A stretch of DNA of 64,000 bases from Adiantum capillus-veneris (taxonomy: Eukaryota > Streptophyta > Polypodiopsida > Polypodiales > Pteridaceae): assembly GCA_014529385.2 (NCBI GenBank), contig CM043967.1, positions 1,185,001 to 1,249,000 of the forward strand, read 5' to 3'. The translations under genes and the position numbers were made by a program. Below the pieces are notes generated by a model that worked only from the letters and a program-made list of their open reading frames with translations, was not told the DNA's origin and did not search any database. Positions 35,708-47,137 of this stretch are shown here, piece after piece. The number at the start of each line of letters is the position of its first letter. Within the stretch, counting starts at the first letter, position 1.

Positions 35708-36514
35708 AGCTGTCAACTCTCTCTCACGTGCTGTGACACACCCCATCAGGATCTCTCTCACTCCCTCTCTCTCTTGCATGGCAGTGCCAAAGGCCTACTA
35801 TTTCTTTCTCTCTCTCTCTCTCTCTCTCTCCCTCTCTTTCTCAACTCGTAGCAAGTTCCGCAAGCAGACCCTTCTCCTCGATATGCCTTGGTCCATTTGT
35901 GGATGACCTCACAATTACAGATTATCGCATGGTCTTGGATGCTCAAGCTATGAAGCTTGCACAAGGGAACATTGAGAACCAATTTTAAAGCTTGGATATG
36001 ACCATTTGCTTCTTCTTTCTTGAGGGCAAATCTGTGTGGCCCAAGTTGTTTTTGTGGCAGACAAACTGGAGGTCACAAACATACCGCCTCTCGGCATGAA
36101 GCTCGGCTTCTCCCATGCAGGCCACAAACCCTCATCACCCCATATTGGCTTTCTATCTCCTTGTCATTGTGCGAGCAGCAGTAGTAGAATGACAATATGT
36201 ACAATAGATAGAGTGTGTAGCTATTGAACAACATGCAACAACAGGTACTCGTGTACTCACAACCGAAACAATTTTGAGAAGTTGACGTCAAGCAATACTC
36301 CCTAGCATCATGCATGGGACACTCGGGTTGAGCAAAAAAGTGTAGCATGATGGCATTGTCAAACCTACTAATGATGTAGGAATGGCCAAGTGGCCGCATA
36401 CTTGTCCACGAAAGAAGTCGGACTCGAGCAGTCAAGCCAACACGTCACCAACATCCCATGACATCAGCTATTCTCTATATCCTCAGAATGACACACACAC
36501 CCTAGTAAACAAAC

Positions 36515-36518
<4 letters not shown>

Positions 36519-36565
<47 letters not shown>
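36519..36565. repeat. (CT)n microsatellite
   Basis: About 23 CT units. Confidence 0.97.
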
Positions 36566-36599
36566 GGATTTCCAACAGACTCTGTAATAATTATACTTT

Positions 36600-38090
36600 G
36601 TAGCCATTGACAAGACGGTGCCATCATTCAAGCACTAACATCCATCGTAACTTTTAATTAAGCAGTATTAACTCGTTCTAACAAAGGACATTAACTCTCT
36701 AGCCACCTCACATAGCTCATATAGCAATTTTGATAAGATATTATTGATCCTTTCACAATATCTTTTCAATCATGAGCCTCCAACATGATATTTATGAATC
36801 TTTTGTTCATCCCAACAACCTTATCACTGATACCTTTAAGAGAGGTTCCTACTTTCAGCTCTGACAAATCCAAAATTCAAAAGTATCAACTTGATTTCTT
36901 TTGCTCGATTTTTAAAAGTTTTAGTTAATGTTAAGCTAACCTCTGTGACCTTTACATTGCTTGTTTATAAATTGATGTTATTCTGTATGTCTTAACATTT
37001 ACGACAACTACAATTTGGTGCTAAATTTCTTATTTTTGTCATATTTAGATGACTCATTGTGATACTTTTCATTGTTAATTATATTCACATCATTTAGCAT
37101 CATTGTGTTTTCACAAATCTTAAGGGAATCCAAATATCTATCTTCACTAAAATTAACCCAATGATTTTGATGACAACCTTCATTTAGTACTTGGTTAATT
37201 GCGTATACTAACCCTCTCACACAAGACTAAACCAACACTCTTAGATCTACCTACTGCTCTTGTTTCAAGAGAAAATACAAGTACACTTACTCATCTTGGC
37301 TAGCTTAAGCTTATCATTTCGCTTAATAGGTATTTTAAGTACCAACTTCCCAGCATAGTCTACACTTTAGGAAAATATTTGATGCGTCGATTCCTATTGA
37401 GAACTTATTTCCTTATTTACAGTATCTTCAATTCTTTCATTATGTCATACATCGTCTTCAACAAGGCAAGTCCTCCATGTGTATTAAACTCACTATTTAG
37501 TCTTGAATCTCTTGTATACTCACATTGCTTTGTAGCTTACATGACACTGCTACTCTCTTCCAACACTTTTTGGCTGTATACTAATTTCCATCTCACACCA
37601 GGGCATAGTGTTTTGCCCCCTATGTTGGTACATTCTAACATCATTACATATAATTTGGTGCAAGTTACTAAATGCACATCTCTTTACTTTGTATACGAAT
37701 GTTGTTTACGAGACCCCCTGATTCAGCTTGGGTTTCCTTCCATTATAGCTCGCCACACACACACACACAGGTACGTACATTTTTAGATACAAAATATCCT
37801 CCATGTATGAACATCCAATATGCCCCTCCTCTTTTCATATTTCATTTCTATGTATTGTCTTCTAAGCTAAATACTTAAACATTGCTAAGGTCATGGATTC
37901 CAATTGTGTATTGAAAGGAATGTTCATTGAGATGATTTTTCATTAAGCTCCGTAGCTACTCAGAATGAGCCAAGGTGCTCTCGAATAGTGACCAACAATT
38001 TGTAAGTAGATTGCTACTCAAACATACTCCAATTTGGTACCAGGTAAACATTTTGTTCTTTTTATGTCTCGTCTAGTCTATTGGTCACTT
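36600..38090. other. AT-rich, no recognisable gene
   Basis: Short frames only (for example 37379-37786), with no domain I recognise. A short CA run lies at 37755-37769. Confidence 0.45.
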
Positions 38091-38094
38091 GCAC

Positions 38095-38365
38095 TCAGAT
38101 TCACTAATTTAGGCAGTGTGTAAAGGCTTATCATGGTTCAGATTCACGGATATAGGCAGCACCACTTGTACGTGCATATCCGCCGGTTTAGGGAGCACGA
38201 GTGCAAATTCGCTAATTTAGGCAGCACACCACTAAACTAACAATTCACGATTTTAAATAATACCTAATGTAGATACGCCGGTTTAGGCAACATTAGTTCA
38301 GATTTTCCGATTTAGACAGCACGTCTCCTTGGTGTCAATTTGCCGTTTGAGGCAACACCAGATCA
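38095..38365. repeat. Minisatellite, unit about 34 bp (CGCCGrTTTAGGCAGCAC)
   Basis: Variants of gattcgcc/actaatttaggcagcac recur, with the ttta core at about 38108, 38151, 38188, 38215, 38249 (degenerate), 38282, 38310 and 38346, a spacing of 27 to 43 bp. Confidence 0.75.
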
Positions 38366-38795
38366 TAAACATGATGCAGTGACTGATCACCACTGTCCTT
38401 AGTATGATTTTGTTACCCGGCTACACAAAATAAAGGATATTTGGATTTGGATTTGAAATTGGATTTGGAATGGGTGTACCATGATTTTTTGTTGTGCGAC
38501 AGTATTTATGAAATTGGACTTGATATTGATGAGGATTGATTATTGAATGATGGGTGTGACTAATGATATCCCGATTCATCAGGGTATGGCATATACTGTT
38601 TATTCTAGTGGTATGGGACACTAGAATAGGTAGTATGTGGATGATGGCATGCATAAGCAATGTTGTTTACTTTAAGTTTTCTTTTTCTATGTGATATTTT
38701 TGACACAGAATACTAATCATTGTTTTGAACAAGTATGGTTTGCAGATTCTTATCTTTGCAAAATTGAGGCCAATTGTTTTCTAACGGAGAGGTAT

Positions 38796-39281
38796 GTACT
38801 GGAATTGATATTTTATTATCTAGTGCAGGTGACAGGTGGAAAACGCTTGATCGATCTAGGCCTATGCAAAAAAAAATATTTTTTATCTAGATTTTATTAT
38901 TCAGGTGCTCTTTTATGAGCTTTGGCCATTTATGACCGGTCGGCCAGTTTGTACTCACTTTGACCATTCAAAAAATCTATAAAGTAAATACGTACAAGAG
39001 GGAAATGGTCACTCTTACACGGAAGTAGATTGCACCCAGTGCTTGTGTCTTCTTCTCCCCTCTCCCCTCTTCTCTCTTGCCGTGCCGGTGTAGCACTCCG
39101 CTCTAGAAGGTGCACCCGCACGTGATCTCTCACTCTACCTCACTCTTTGTCTCTCTATGTTCATGTTTTAGCTCGATTATGGATTTGTGTGAATCTTCAG
39201 GTATATAGAATTGTTTGTTTATGGCTTGCAGTGTGGTATTTTGGGTATTTTGTAGGGCCCTTTGTGCTTCTGTTTGTAGCA
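38796..39281 (+). repeat. 3' LTR, complete
   Basis: 486 bp, TGTACTGG to TTTGTAGCA. The part after 39116 has no counterpart in the left LTR. Confidence 0.85.
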
Positions 39282-39286
39282 ATTTC

Positions 39287-40585
39287 ATCTCCATTATGCA
39301 CCCAAAACTCAAGTTACCAAAATTTTCAACCGCGTGCCGATCAAGTTTCTCCAAAATCTTCCACATGCATGTGCCTTTTCTTGGACTTGAAAAATTTGTT
39401 GCTTTACTTTCCATTGTCTTCTCTTCTTTTGAATCAATGCCTTGTATGTATGCAAATGACTTTGATAGTTGTCTTTGTCCATAGTTGCATCAAACTTTAT
39501 CAAGGACTTTTGAGCATCTTGACCTTCTTTATCAAACCACCTTTTGCATGATCTATCTTTGTTGATACCACGGAGATGCTTTATGGAAAAGCTTTCTTCA
39601 GCACAAGAACAAATAACTTTCTTGAAAGCTTCCCATTTACTTTCCAATGGTGCATCATATTTAAGATTTGTCATCCATAACTTTTGCTCAACCATTTCGA
39701 TGTACATTGGTGCCCGTTGGAAAGCCATACATAGTGATAACTTCTCTTCCCTATGGCTGAGATTATCATGCTTAGTTGCTTCTCCACATGCAAGGCCAAT
39801 ACATAAGGTCCAATGGTCTGATTTCGGTGTCCATTGGCCAAACATAAAACTCTTTATGCGATACATGATGGCTTCAGAGAGTAGCATATGTCAATCATAC
39901 TATCCCCATTATGTTTTCTACATGTAAATCCATTGGTTCCACTCCACAAAGATACACCATTGGAAATGAGCATACCCGTGCTATTACACATGTGTAAAAG
40001 TAACTTTCCATTGTGATCCGGCTCTTTCTCATCCATTGAAGTATGATCATACAAGTGAACTTCCTCCAGCTCCCTTGAAATGTATGGCATATCAAATTGT
40101 TGAGTATCATGTTGCAATGTTATTGTACAAGCATTCATATCCCCAAATACAATAACATCACCTTCATCTTTGAAATAAGAAACGTCCTCTTCTAAATAAA
40201 AAATGGATGATTTCTATCCATGCAAGCATAAAAAGGGGGAATCATGATTCGGAATGTAGCAACCGGCTACAAAAATGGGTGCTCTTTTTGGTGTCATAAT
40301 CTTCAGTCATACATAACATTTGTACTTGTCATCTTTCACAATTGATACAAAATCCTCTAGTCCTTTCTTAACCATACATGCTACCCCTTCTTTCCCTCTT
40401 CGTTGCTTGAGATTCTTTGACCACATCAATGAATGTACATTGTAATCCTCCAAGCCGTTAATCCTTTGTGTATCATGCTCCCAAGTTTCAACAAGAATTA
40501 CAACATCGGCTTTGCTTGTTAGCTCATCAGTGCCAACCTCCGCATTCCATGGGTATCCATTGCAATTCCAAAAGCATATTTTCAA
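39287..40585 (-). pseudogene. LINE ORF2, endonuclease and linker block
   Basis: First block of ORF2. The start at 40585 reads MKICFWNCNGYPWNAEVG, then VVILVETWE with the catalytic Glu of the APE-type endonuclease. Further pieces in shifted frames give VFGDMNA near 40150 (equivalent to GDFNA), HNGDSMIDI near 39895 and PKSDHWTL near 39830, the SDH active-site motif. The linker (KAHACGRFWRNL near 39360) runs to the insertion site. The endonuclease would nick target DNA for priming. Several frameshifts, for example near 40300 and 39880. Confidence 0.88.
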
Positions 40586-40615
40586 TTGTAACTCATCCTA
40601 AAAGGTTGCGGATCC

Positions 40616-41505
40616 CTATTTGCTCGAGCGACTTGCCTCCTCCTTGGACACATTTTCTTCGTGAGAGATCTCCTTGATTTTCTTATTCTTTTCCTCATAT
40701 GCCTTGTGACACATATTTTGTTGCTTTAGTTTGGCCTCATCCGGGCATGATGCATACAATTGGCCGTTCTCTCAAGCAAGGAGCTCCTTGCTTACCCAAT
40801 TTATGTGCTCCATAGACCATAAATCCGGACATGCCGAAGTGGGTTTTGAAGAAATCTTCGATAACAATGGCAAGAGAAGGAGGAGTCTCTAACTTCTCTT
40901 TGAGAATTACACGAATAAAAATGTTCTTGGAACGTCGCTCTCTTTCCTTCAACTCCTTCACATACACATTCTCACAGTTCTTTGTTTGAGCCATAGCTTA
41001 CATAAGGGAGGAATTAGGAACCACATTGCAACCACATACATCAGCCCAAGACTTGTTTGTGCATACATTTTTTGAGCATTTTTCATGTCTCATAAATCCC
41101 GGCTCATGGTGTCAAACTTTCCTCTTTCAATACATGGTCATGCTCTACTTTGCTTATGTGCTCCTTCAAAGCATTCAAGTCCACAAGATAGCATTTACAG
41201 TCCTAGACTTCCTTTTCAAGTTGCATCAAACATGTTGTTTGCATCTCAAGTGTCTTCTTGAGATTCTCATTCTCAACCACAAGAACCCTTAGCATGCCAT
41301 TCTCCATTGCAAGTGCCTGTAAGTCTTCACCTTGTTTGCTTACGGTCTCTTGCAATGATACCAAGTATGCCATGATCACTATTTTGGATGTCAATGGTTG
41401 AGTGGTTGTGTTGCTATCTCCACACTTAGGAGATTTTGGATAATTTTCTACAATGGTTGTGGACCTTGTTGTAGAAAAAGAACCCTTGCAAGTACCGAAA
41501 GACAT
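40616..41505 (-). pseudogene. LINE ORF1 (coiled coil plus RRM-like)
   Basis: From the ATG at 41505 (MSFGTCKGSFSTTRS) the protein has a coiled-coil stretch (VSLQETVSKQGEDLQALAME, ENENLKKTLEMQTTCLMQLE). After frame breaks it continues (40994-40737) with RERRSKNIFIRVILKEKLET and FFKTHFGMSGFMVYGAHKLG, resembling the RRM part of L1 ORF1 proteins, and ends in a basic tail with a stop at 40618-40616, about 30 bp before ORF2. ORF1 proteins are RNA-binding chaperones that trimerise through the coiled coil. Confidence 0.7.
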
Positions 41506-41573
41506 TGTATGTAAAATAAGAGATGAGAGTCAACTTTTGTGAACTTGTTCACTTTGAAAATGCTGAGAGAGGC

Positions 41574-41579
<6 letters not shown>

Positions 41580-41631
<52 letters not shown>
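41580..41631. repeat. (GA)n microsatellite
   Basis: A GA run in the presumed 5' leader of the LINE. Confidence 0.95.
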
Positions 41632-41633
<2 letters not shown>

Positions 41634-41960
41634 TGTGAAAGAATTATCTCTCCACGCTCTCTCCTCTCAGTATGTTAGGTAGTGCAATGCACAACTCAAG
41701 GAGGGTCTTTGGAAGAGTGTTTTGAGAGACAACAACACAGCAGGAGGCTTGAGAAAGCAAGGCAAGGTTGCACTATAACCGAGGCAGCCTACGAGGTCAA
41801 AGGGTGCACGACGCAAGGTTAGCAGACAAATGAGGTTGGTAGGGAGAGCATTGGCATGGACAAGGTTGGCATCACGATAATAAATTTGTGGGAGGGAGAT
41901 GTAGGCCATTTACCAAGCTCCTACATAATAGCTTAAAGGTGGAATCTCTCTCTCTTTCTC

Positions 41961-42009
<49 letters not shown>

Positions 42010-42794
42010 TTGTTTTGGGCATTGTGGTTTATTTTTTATGGTTATGGTGTTCTTTGTTGTTTGTCTTGCTATCATTTTATAGAAGAAAAGGCTACATTTT
42101 GTGCAATTTGACTATGAATGTGAGGTAAGCATGTGGGCGCAAGTGTAAAGGCACAAAAGGTGAGGAGTGTAGCATTGTGGCTTGAGGATATTGGTTCCTA
42201 AATATGTGGCTGCACCCAATGGCTCTACCCCAAGTTGGATACAATGGACTACACGTAGTAGGTGGACTCTGTCGCAGTAGAAATAAGGCCCCAATTGAAG
42301 GTCAATGTGAGTTGGGGATAGATGAAGCACAAGGCCACATTGCGCATAGGAGTGCCCAATGATGAGGATCCGTGGCTGGTGATGATGCAAATCCTTAGGA
42401 GGACATCACTGGCACATAGGGGAGGATTGTTGGGGGTTATGTGCATAGGTAGACCCGATGGATAATGGTAGTGGAATGGTGACATAGTTTGATGGATGAG
42501 GGTAGTGGGATGGGCTCCATACATGGTGCAATGGCTGAAATTTTGGCAAGAAAGGTGGAAGGTGGCCAAATTTTCCCCTCCAACTTCTGGTCTCCATAGG
42601 CTTTGAGGTCCTTTTTTCTTTCTTTTTAATGGCTACTAACATATAATGACAAAGAGAGTCTGCTTCCAAGTGTCAATGTATGCTCATTCAAGTTGGGAAA
42701 GCTAGGATGGGAGAGATTCCAGTCATGAGAAAAAGGTTTCTCCTACTTGCAAGGATGGAAGGGTGCTACCTGTGAGGATGGACCCTTGCGGGCT
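41632..42794. other. No recognisable gene
   Basis: Short frames on both strands without recognisable domains; CT-rich run at 41947-42000. This is the left flank of the MULE insertion. Confidence 0.45.
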
Positions 42795-42803
42795 AAACCA
42801 AAG
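42795..42803. repeat. 9-bp target site duplication, left copy
   Basis: aaaccaaag, identical to 50273-50281. Nine bases is the standard duplication length for Mutator-like elements. Confidence 0.88.
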
Positions 42804-42857
42804 GAGAAATCCCAAAATCCGAGCAAATATCTCTGAGCAAACACTTTTTCGAGCGAC
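42804..42857 (+). repeat. MULE left terminal inverted repeat
   Basis: GAGAAATCCCAAAATCC then GAGCAAATATCTCTGAG and TCGAGCGA. Aligns with the reverse complement of 50219-50272 with many substitutions but conserved blocks. Confidence 0.7.
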
Positions 42858-42880
42858 CTCATACAAAAAAAATTTGTAAT

Positions 42881-43390
42881 TAATTCAAACTACATTAAAC
42901 TATTATGATATTAAATAAGTTGACTTAGGCAATGTTGAGTGCATTCATGTATTTGATCACCTAAAAACACAAAAATTGAGGAAGAAATCACTACTAATTA
43001 CAGGGCCTGCAGACAAAAAAACATTTATGAAAAAGCTGACACTAAGTTTCAATTCAAACTACATTAAACTATTATGATATTAAATGAGTTGACTTAGGCA
43101 ATGTTGAGTGCATTCATGCATCTGATCACCTAAAACACAAAAATTGAGGAAGCACTTGATATCACTACTAATTACAGGGCTTGCAGACAAAAAAATATTT
43201 ATGAAAAAGCTCACATTAAGTTTTACTACATTCTACTATTATGATATTAAATGAGTTGACTTAGGCAATGTTGAGCGCATTCACGAATCTGATAACCTAA
43301 AAACACAAAAATTGATGAACCACTCTAAATCAACGGTAATTATAGTGCAGTAACACAAAAAAAAATATATGAAAAAGTTCACAATATGTT
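42881..43390. repeat. MULE left subterminal tandem repeat, three ~168-bp units
   Basis: The phrases actattatgatattaaat, gttgacttaggcaatgttga and cacaaaaattgagga recur three times, at about 42899, 43070 and 43232 for the first. The third copy is the most diverged. Confidence 0.92.
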
Positions 43391-43639
43391 TTATTTATTT
43401 GACACCTTGAAAAAAGTAAAGAACTTTAAAAACTATCGTCAAATATCTTGCATTGATCAACATCAAAATTGCAGCACTCTGAAGATTCTCTTACATTGGA
43501 TATTTACTCACGAGCCCCCAAAGCCTGAACGACTTCCACTTTGGACAAAGTTGCCAGGTTGATAAACTCATGGCCGTTTTATCTAATAAACTGAAGCTTG
43601 CATTCATCAACATCAAAATAGCAACACGTTTATGATTTT

Positions 43640-46600
43640 CTAGTGTTGGATATTTAATCGCACACCTGCTTGGTGGATAAACTCATGGGCTCTTTCATCT
43701 AACCCAAACACTTGAAGAAACACATAATATAAATTCTTGCATGGTATATATCCAAGCTTCTTACTTTCTCGCTTCTGAAAATCCTCGCATGTGCACCGTG
43801 GAAAATCAGACAGTGTGACTGAGTAAGTTACCCCTTTCGCCAATGACCCCTCTGAATTAACATAGAATATATGTGACTCATTACATACAATGATCGCTTC
43901 TTTTACCAATTCTGCTGACATAGTCCTTCCCAAGTCAATCCTGCATTGGAGCTCTTTGGTCAACTTAGATCTCCACTTAACAACCTTGCCCTCACGATAT
44001 TTTGGGCGAAAAGCACTAGGTCTTCTGCTTGGAGCATGAGTGTCCTTGCCAGTTTTCAAACCCTCTAATGTGTCATGAAGCACAAATCCACCAGCTTGTA
44101 GATGCTCTGCTTCTGACAAATTCAATGTTGTTCCCTCTGCCACAGGCCATACTCCGGGCGCTGGTCCAGGAGGTCCCACAACCATCTCATGGACTCTCCA
44201 TGTATGCATGTTACTGGTATTGCAAAACCAAATAAATCCCTCTCTAACTCCACTTGGGTTTGAGTTTGAACTGGGATATTGTCGACGTCCCCAGAAGCAA
44301 GGTGTTGGAACTCCATTCTTTACACCAAAATAATTCTCATTTATAAACTAGCCGCATCGATTTCTCTAATCACCAACAACTCCAAAGCATGTGACCTTGG
44401 ACCCTGGCTCTGTTCGTCTTATTGCCCACATACTCTTCGCTACTCTCATCTCAGGCCAAACGTTGATTACATCACGAGCTTCATCTCTTTGCTGTCGAGA
44501 ACTACCAATGTCAACGGTTTCTGTGACAAATTCAGGCCTATGGCTGTCCTCATCAAGTTGTACTTTTGCGTCAACAAAGACTGGTCTTTTTTTTCTAATG
44601 CTCTTCTCTCTTGTGGGAATTCTATTCATTTCAGGACTATCGAAACCCATTTCCTCCATAGAAACATCAGCATAATCAGCTAGTTTTTTTGCAGTTGAAG
44701 CACCAGAAGTATGATGCTTAAAGCGCTCTGCCAAGTTTTCTAAGCCTGGTCCAACAAATGTACGAACACCTTTAAGATAGGCATTATATTTCACACTTTG
44801 TAGTACTGCCATTGACATGTCCACACCAGTTGCCTCATACAAGTTGAGATTTTCCTTATAGCCAACAAAAGCTCGCATGCTTTGTCTCTGATAGATTTGT
44901 ATGTGGGATAAAAATACCAGATTCATCTTGGGACACAAATCTGCCCCCCCAATGCGACACTCTTACATCCCACCAAACTAACCATGTTTCCAAACATGGA
45001 ATCTCATCATGAATAGCATGACCAATGTTCCAAAAGCGACGTAGCTCCCCCTTGCAAATGTCAGCTTGATTCTCTGAAGGAGCACACCTCCACTTGCGGC
45101 ATAAGATTTTGTGCTCTTCTTGAGACGAAGGGCGAATACACTTGGCTATGTGTCGTATCATGGACTGCTCCCAATGAAAAGCACATGATCTTTCTTTACT
45201 AGGTGTGACGTTTTTGGCACCTCCAAAATAAACTGTGCGAACTGCAATCCAATTAGCATTAGCTTCATCTGCCATAAAGCCTCTAAACTTTGGCTTTTCA
45301 AAGCCTGCATCCTCGACAACTTTATTAAGCATTTTCCAAAATTCAATTTGAGCAAACTGGTTCTCAACAGTAAACTCACAAGTAGAAATGGTCATTAACT
45401 CTCGCACGAATGGATCATAGACATGGGCAGACATGGTTGGCCATCCATTAACACGATGAACATGATCAAAATGGATCCACATACTTTCAAGGTTCCCACC
45501 TAGCCTCATTCTATTAACTAAGTCAACCCCACTACCAGGACCTTTCACAGACATCTTGAAAACATGTCGTTGTTGATCTCTCCCAAGTTGTCCTGGAAAA
45601 AGAACACTTTGTATGTAAGAATATCCACTTTTACTCTTAAGGTCAAGAACAACCTCCAAACCTTTAGCAAAAATGTTCTTTGCTATCTTTGCAGTCTCTA
45701 ATGTTCTTTCAATTCTTCGTTTATTTGATAGTGGGGTGATTGTATCCAAAAAGGCGGCAAATTCATCATCACCTATGTCATTTGAAACAGGCTCACCTTC
45801 AACAACTAATTTTTCAAAAATAATGTCCTGAGTTGTCATGCGCTCCAACTGCTTTGGAGTTGTGAATGGTTCTAGAGTAGCATGTTTCTTCAATAGTGCA
45901 TCAATTTCAACCTCTGATGCTCTACATTTTCCTTCTCGACAAGGATGTTTGTGTTCCCCCAAATGAAGAACACATCTGGTGGCATATAATTTATCTCTTG
46001 GCAAACAGTAGTAGATAACAGCAGGACAAATGGCGACACATTCTGACGCTTGAGAGCAATGCATACAACTTAAAGCTCCATATTCTGGAGATACTAGCCC
46101 ACATGGTGGAGATTTTAATAATCGACCTTTCCATTGAACTTCATTACATATCCTGAGCCCAATGTAGTATGGGCAGTCAACATTTATACATCTCAGATGT
46201 CCAAAACACCTGCTAAATCTGACAGCACCTGTAAATGAATCTGAACTACAAGTGACATACTCTATCCACAAATGACTATCATGCCGCTGTTCCATACCTG
46301 CCATTCCAGATGAGTCTCCAGGAGCCGGGAGCTCAAACCCAACATATCCATCATAGTCAGAAGGTAGCTCCTTTACTTTTAAAATCTCTCCAATCTGAAT
46401 TAGTGACTGAAATAAACTACTTTGTTTAGGCAAAGCTCGGATCATTTCAACTACACTTTTGATGGGTTTTGAGGCTTCATCTATTTCTGAGTCTAGGCGG
46501 ATAGGAGCTTCAGAGGTACCGATACCAAGATTGATTACGCGGACTTTGTAGAACTGAGAGTATTCATGATCCAACAAATACCCCTCTCCCCTGAGCTTAT

Positions 46601-46783
46601 TGGAATCTCTTCCAACTTCACAAGATCACCTGATAATGTCAAAGGATGCAGGGTAAACTTTGCAGCCTCAAGTGCAAAGTGACTTTTGATATTAGATGTT
46701 GAAAGCTCAATATGCCTTTTATCTGACATGATGACAAGCTTCTGTGTTTTTGAAGGACCATAAACAGTTACGCGTCTAGACAT
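43640..46783 (-). pseudogene. MULE transposase: zinc cluster, DDE-type core, SWIM finger
   Basis: Reading frame from MSRRVTVYGPSKTQKL at 46783, shifting by one base near 46560 into the long frame 46577-44856. That frame has a Cys/His cluster (CFGHLRCINVDCPYYIG, CMHCSQASECVAICP, CVLHLGEHKHPC; about 46210-45940), resembling the WRKY-GCM1-type zinc domain of MULE transposases. The MULE core follows: WIHFDHVHRVNGWP with a likely first Asp (about 45480), FMADEANANWIAVRTVY with a second (about 45270), and CAFHWEQSMIRH. A second 1-base shift near 44890 leads into 44938-44366. After two stops around 44330-44360 the C-terminus (44209-43640) carries a SWIM finger, CTCEDFQKR...IPCKN, where the final His appears as Asn. 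About 1,040 codons in all. Confidence 0.82.
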
Positions 46784-47137
46784 GTTCGTGAAAACAAACT
46801 GATGAGCAAGCTCAAAATGAATATTTTAAATAAAACATAAAAACAGAACGAGATACTTTATAATAATTTTGTTCACGTGGGAGGTATCATTACACATTAT
46901 CATTACACACAATGGCTCATCAATGCGACCAATCAATAAGACGTCGTCAATATCTTTTTTAAAGTTGCATATGTTGTGGAGTTTATTTATTATTCTCGCT
47001 GGGTGTCTATTTATTATTCTTGTATAAGTTTTTAAAAGTATATGTGTATTTAATCCTCTCTCTCTCTTATCGTTAGAAAACCTTTCTATTGTGTAACCTA
47101 GCTAAAAATGTGAGTCTCAAGACACAGAGAAACAACA
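46784..47137. promoter_or_regulatory. Divergent promoter region between transposase and methyltransferase
   Basis: The 354 bp between the two start codons contains a G-box CACGTG at 46874-46879, a repeated cattatcattacac, and AT-rich stretches (tataataattttg near 46859). A shared bidirectional promoter is inferred from the spacing. Confidence 0.5.

Noticed and set aside
41667-42669. Minus-strand frames of 80-106 codons left of the MULE
   Set aside because: No recognisable domains, codon structure or splice logic; not supportable as genes.
44029-45379. Plus- and minus-strand frames overlapping the transposase (for example 44279-44683 plus, 45158-45379 minus)
   Set aside because: They are shadows of the transposase frame; only the minus frames listed carry conserved motifs.
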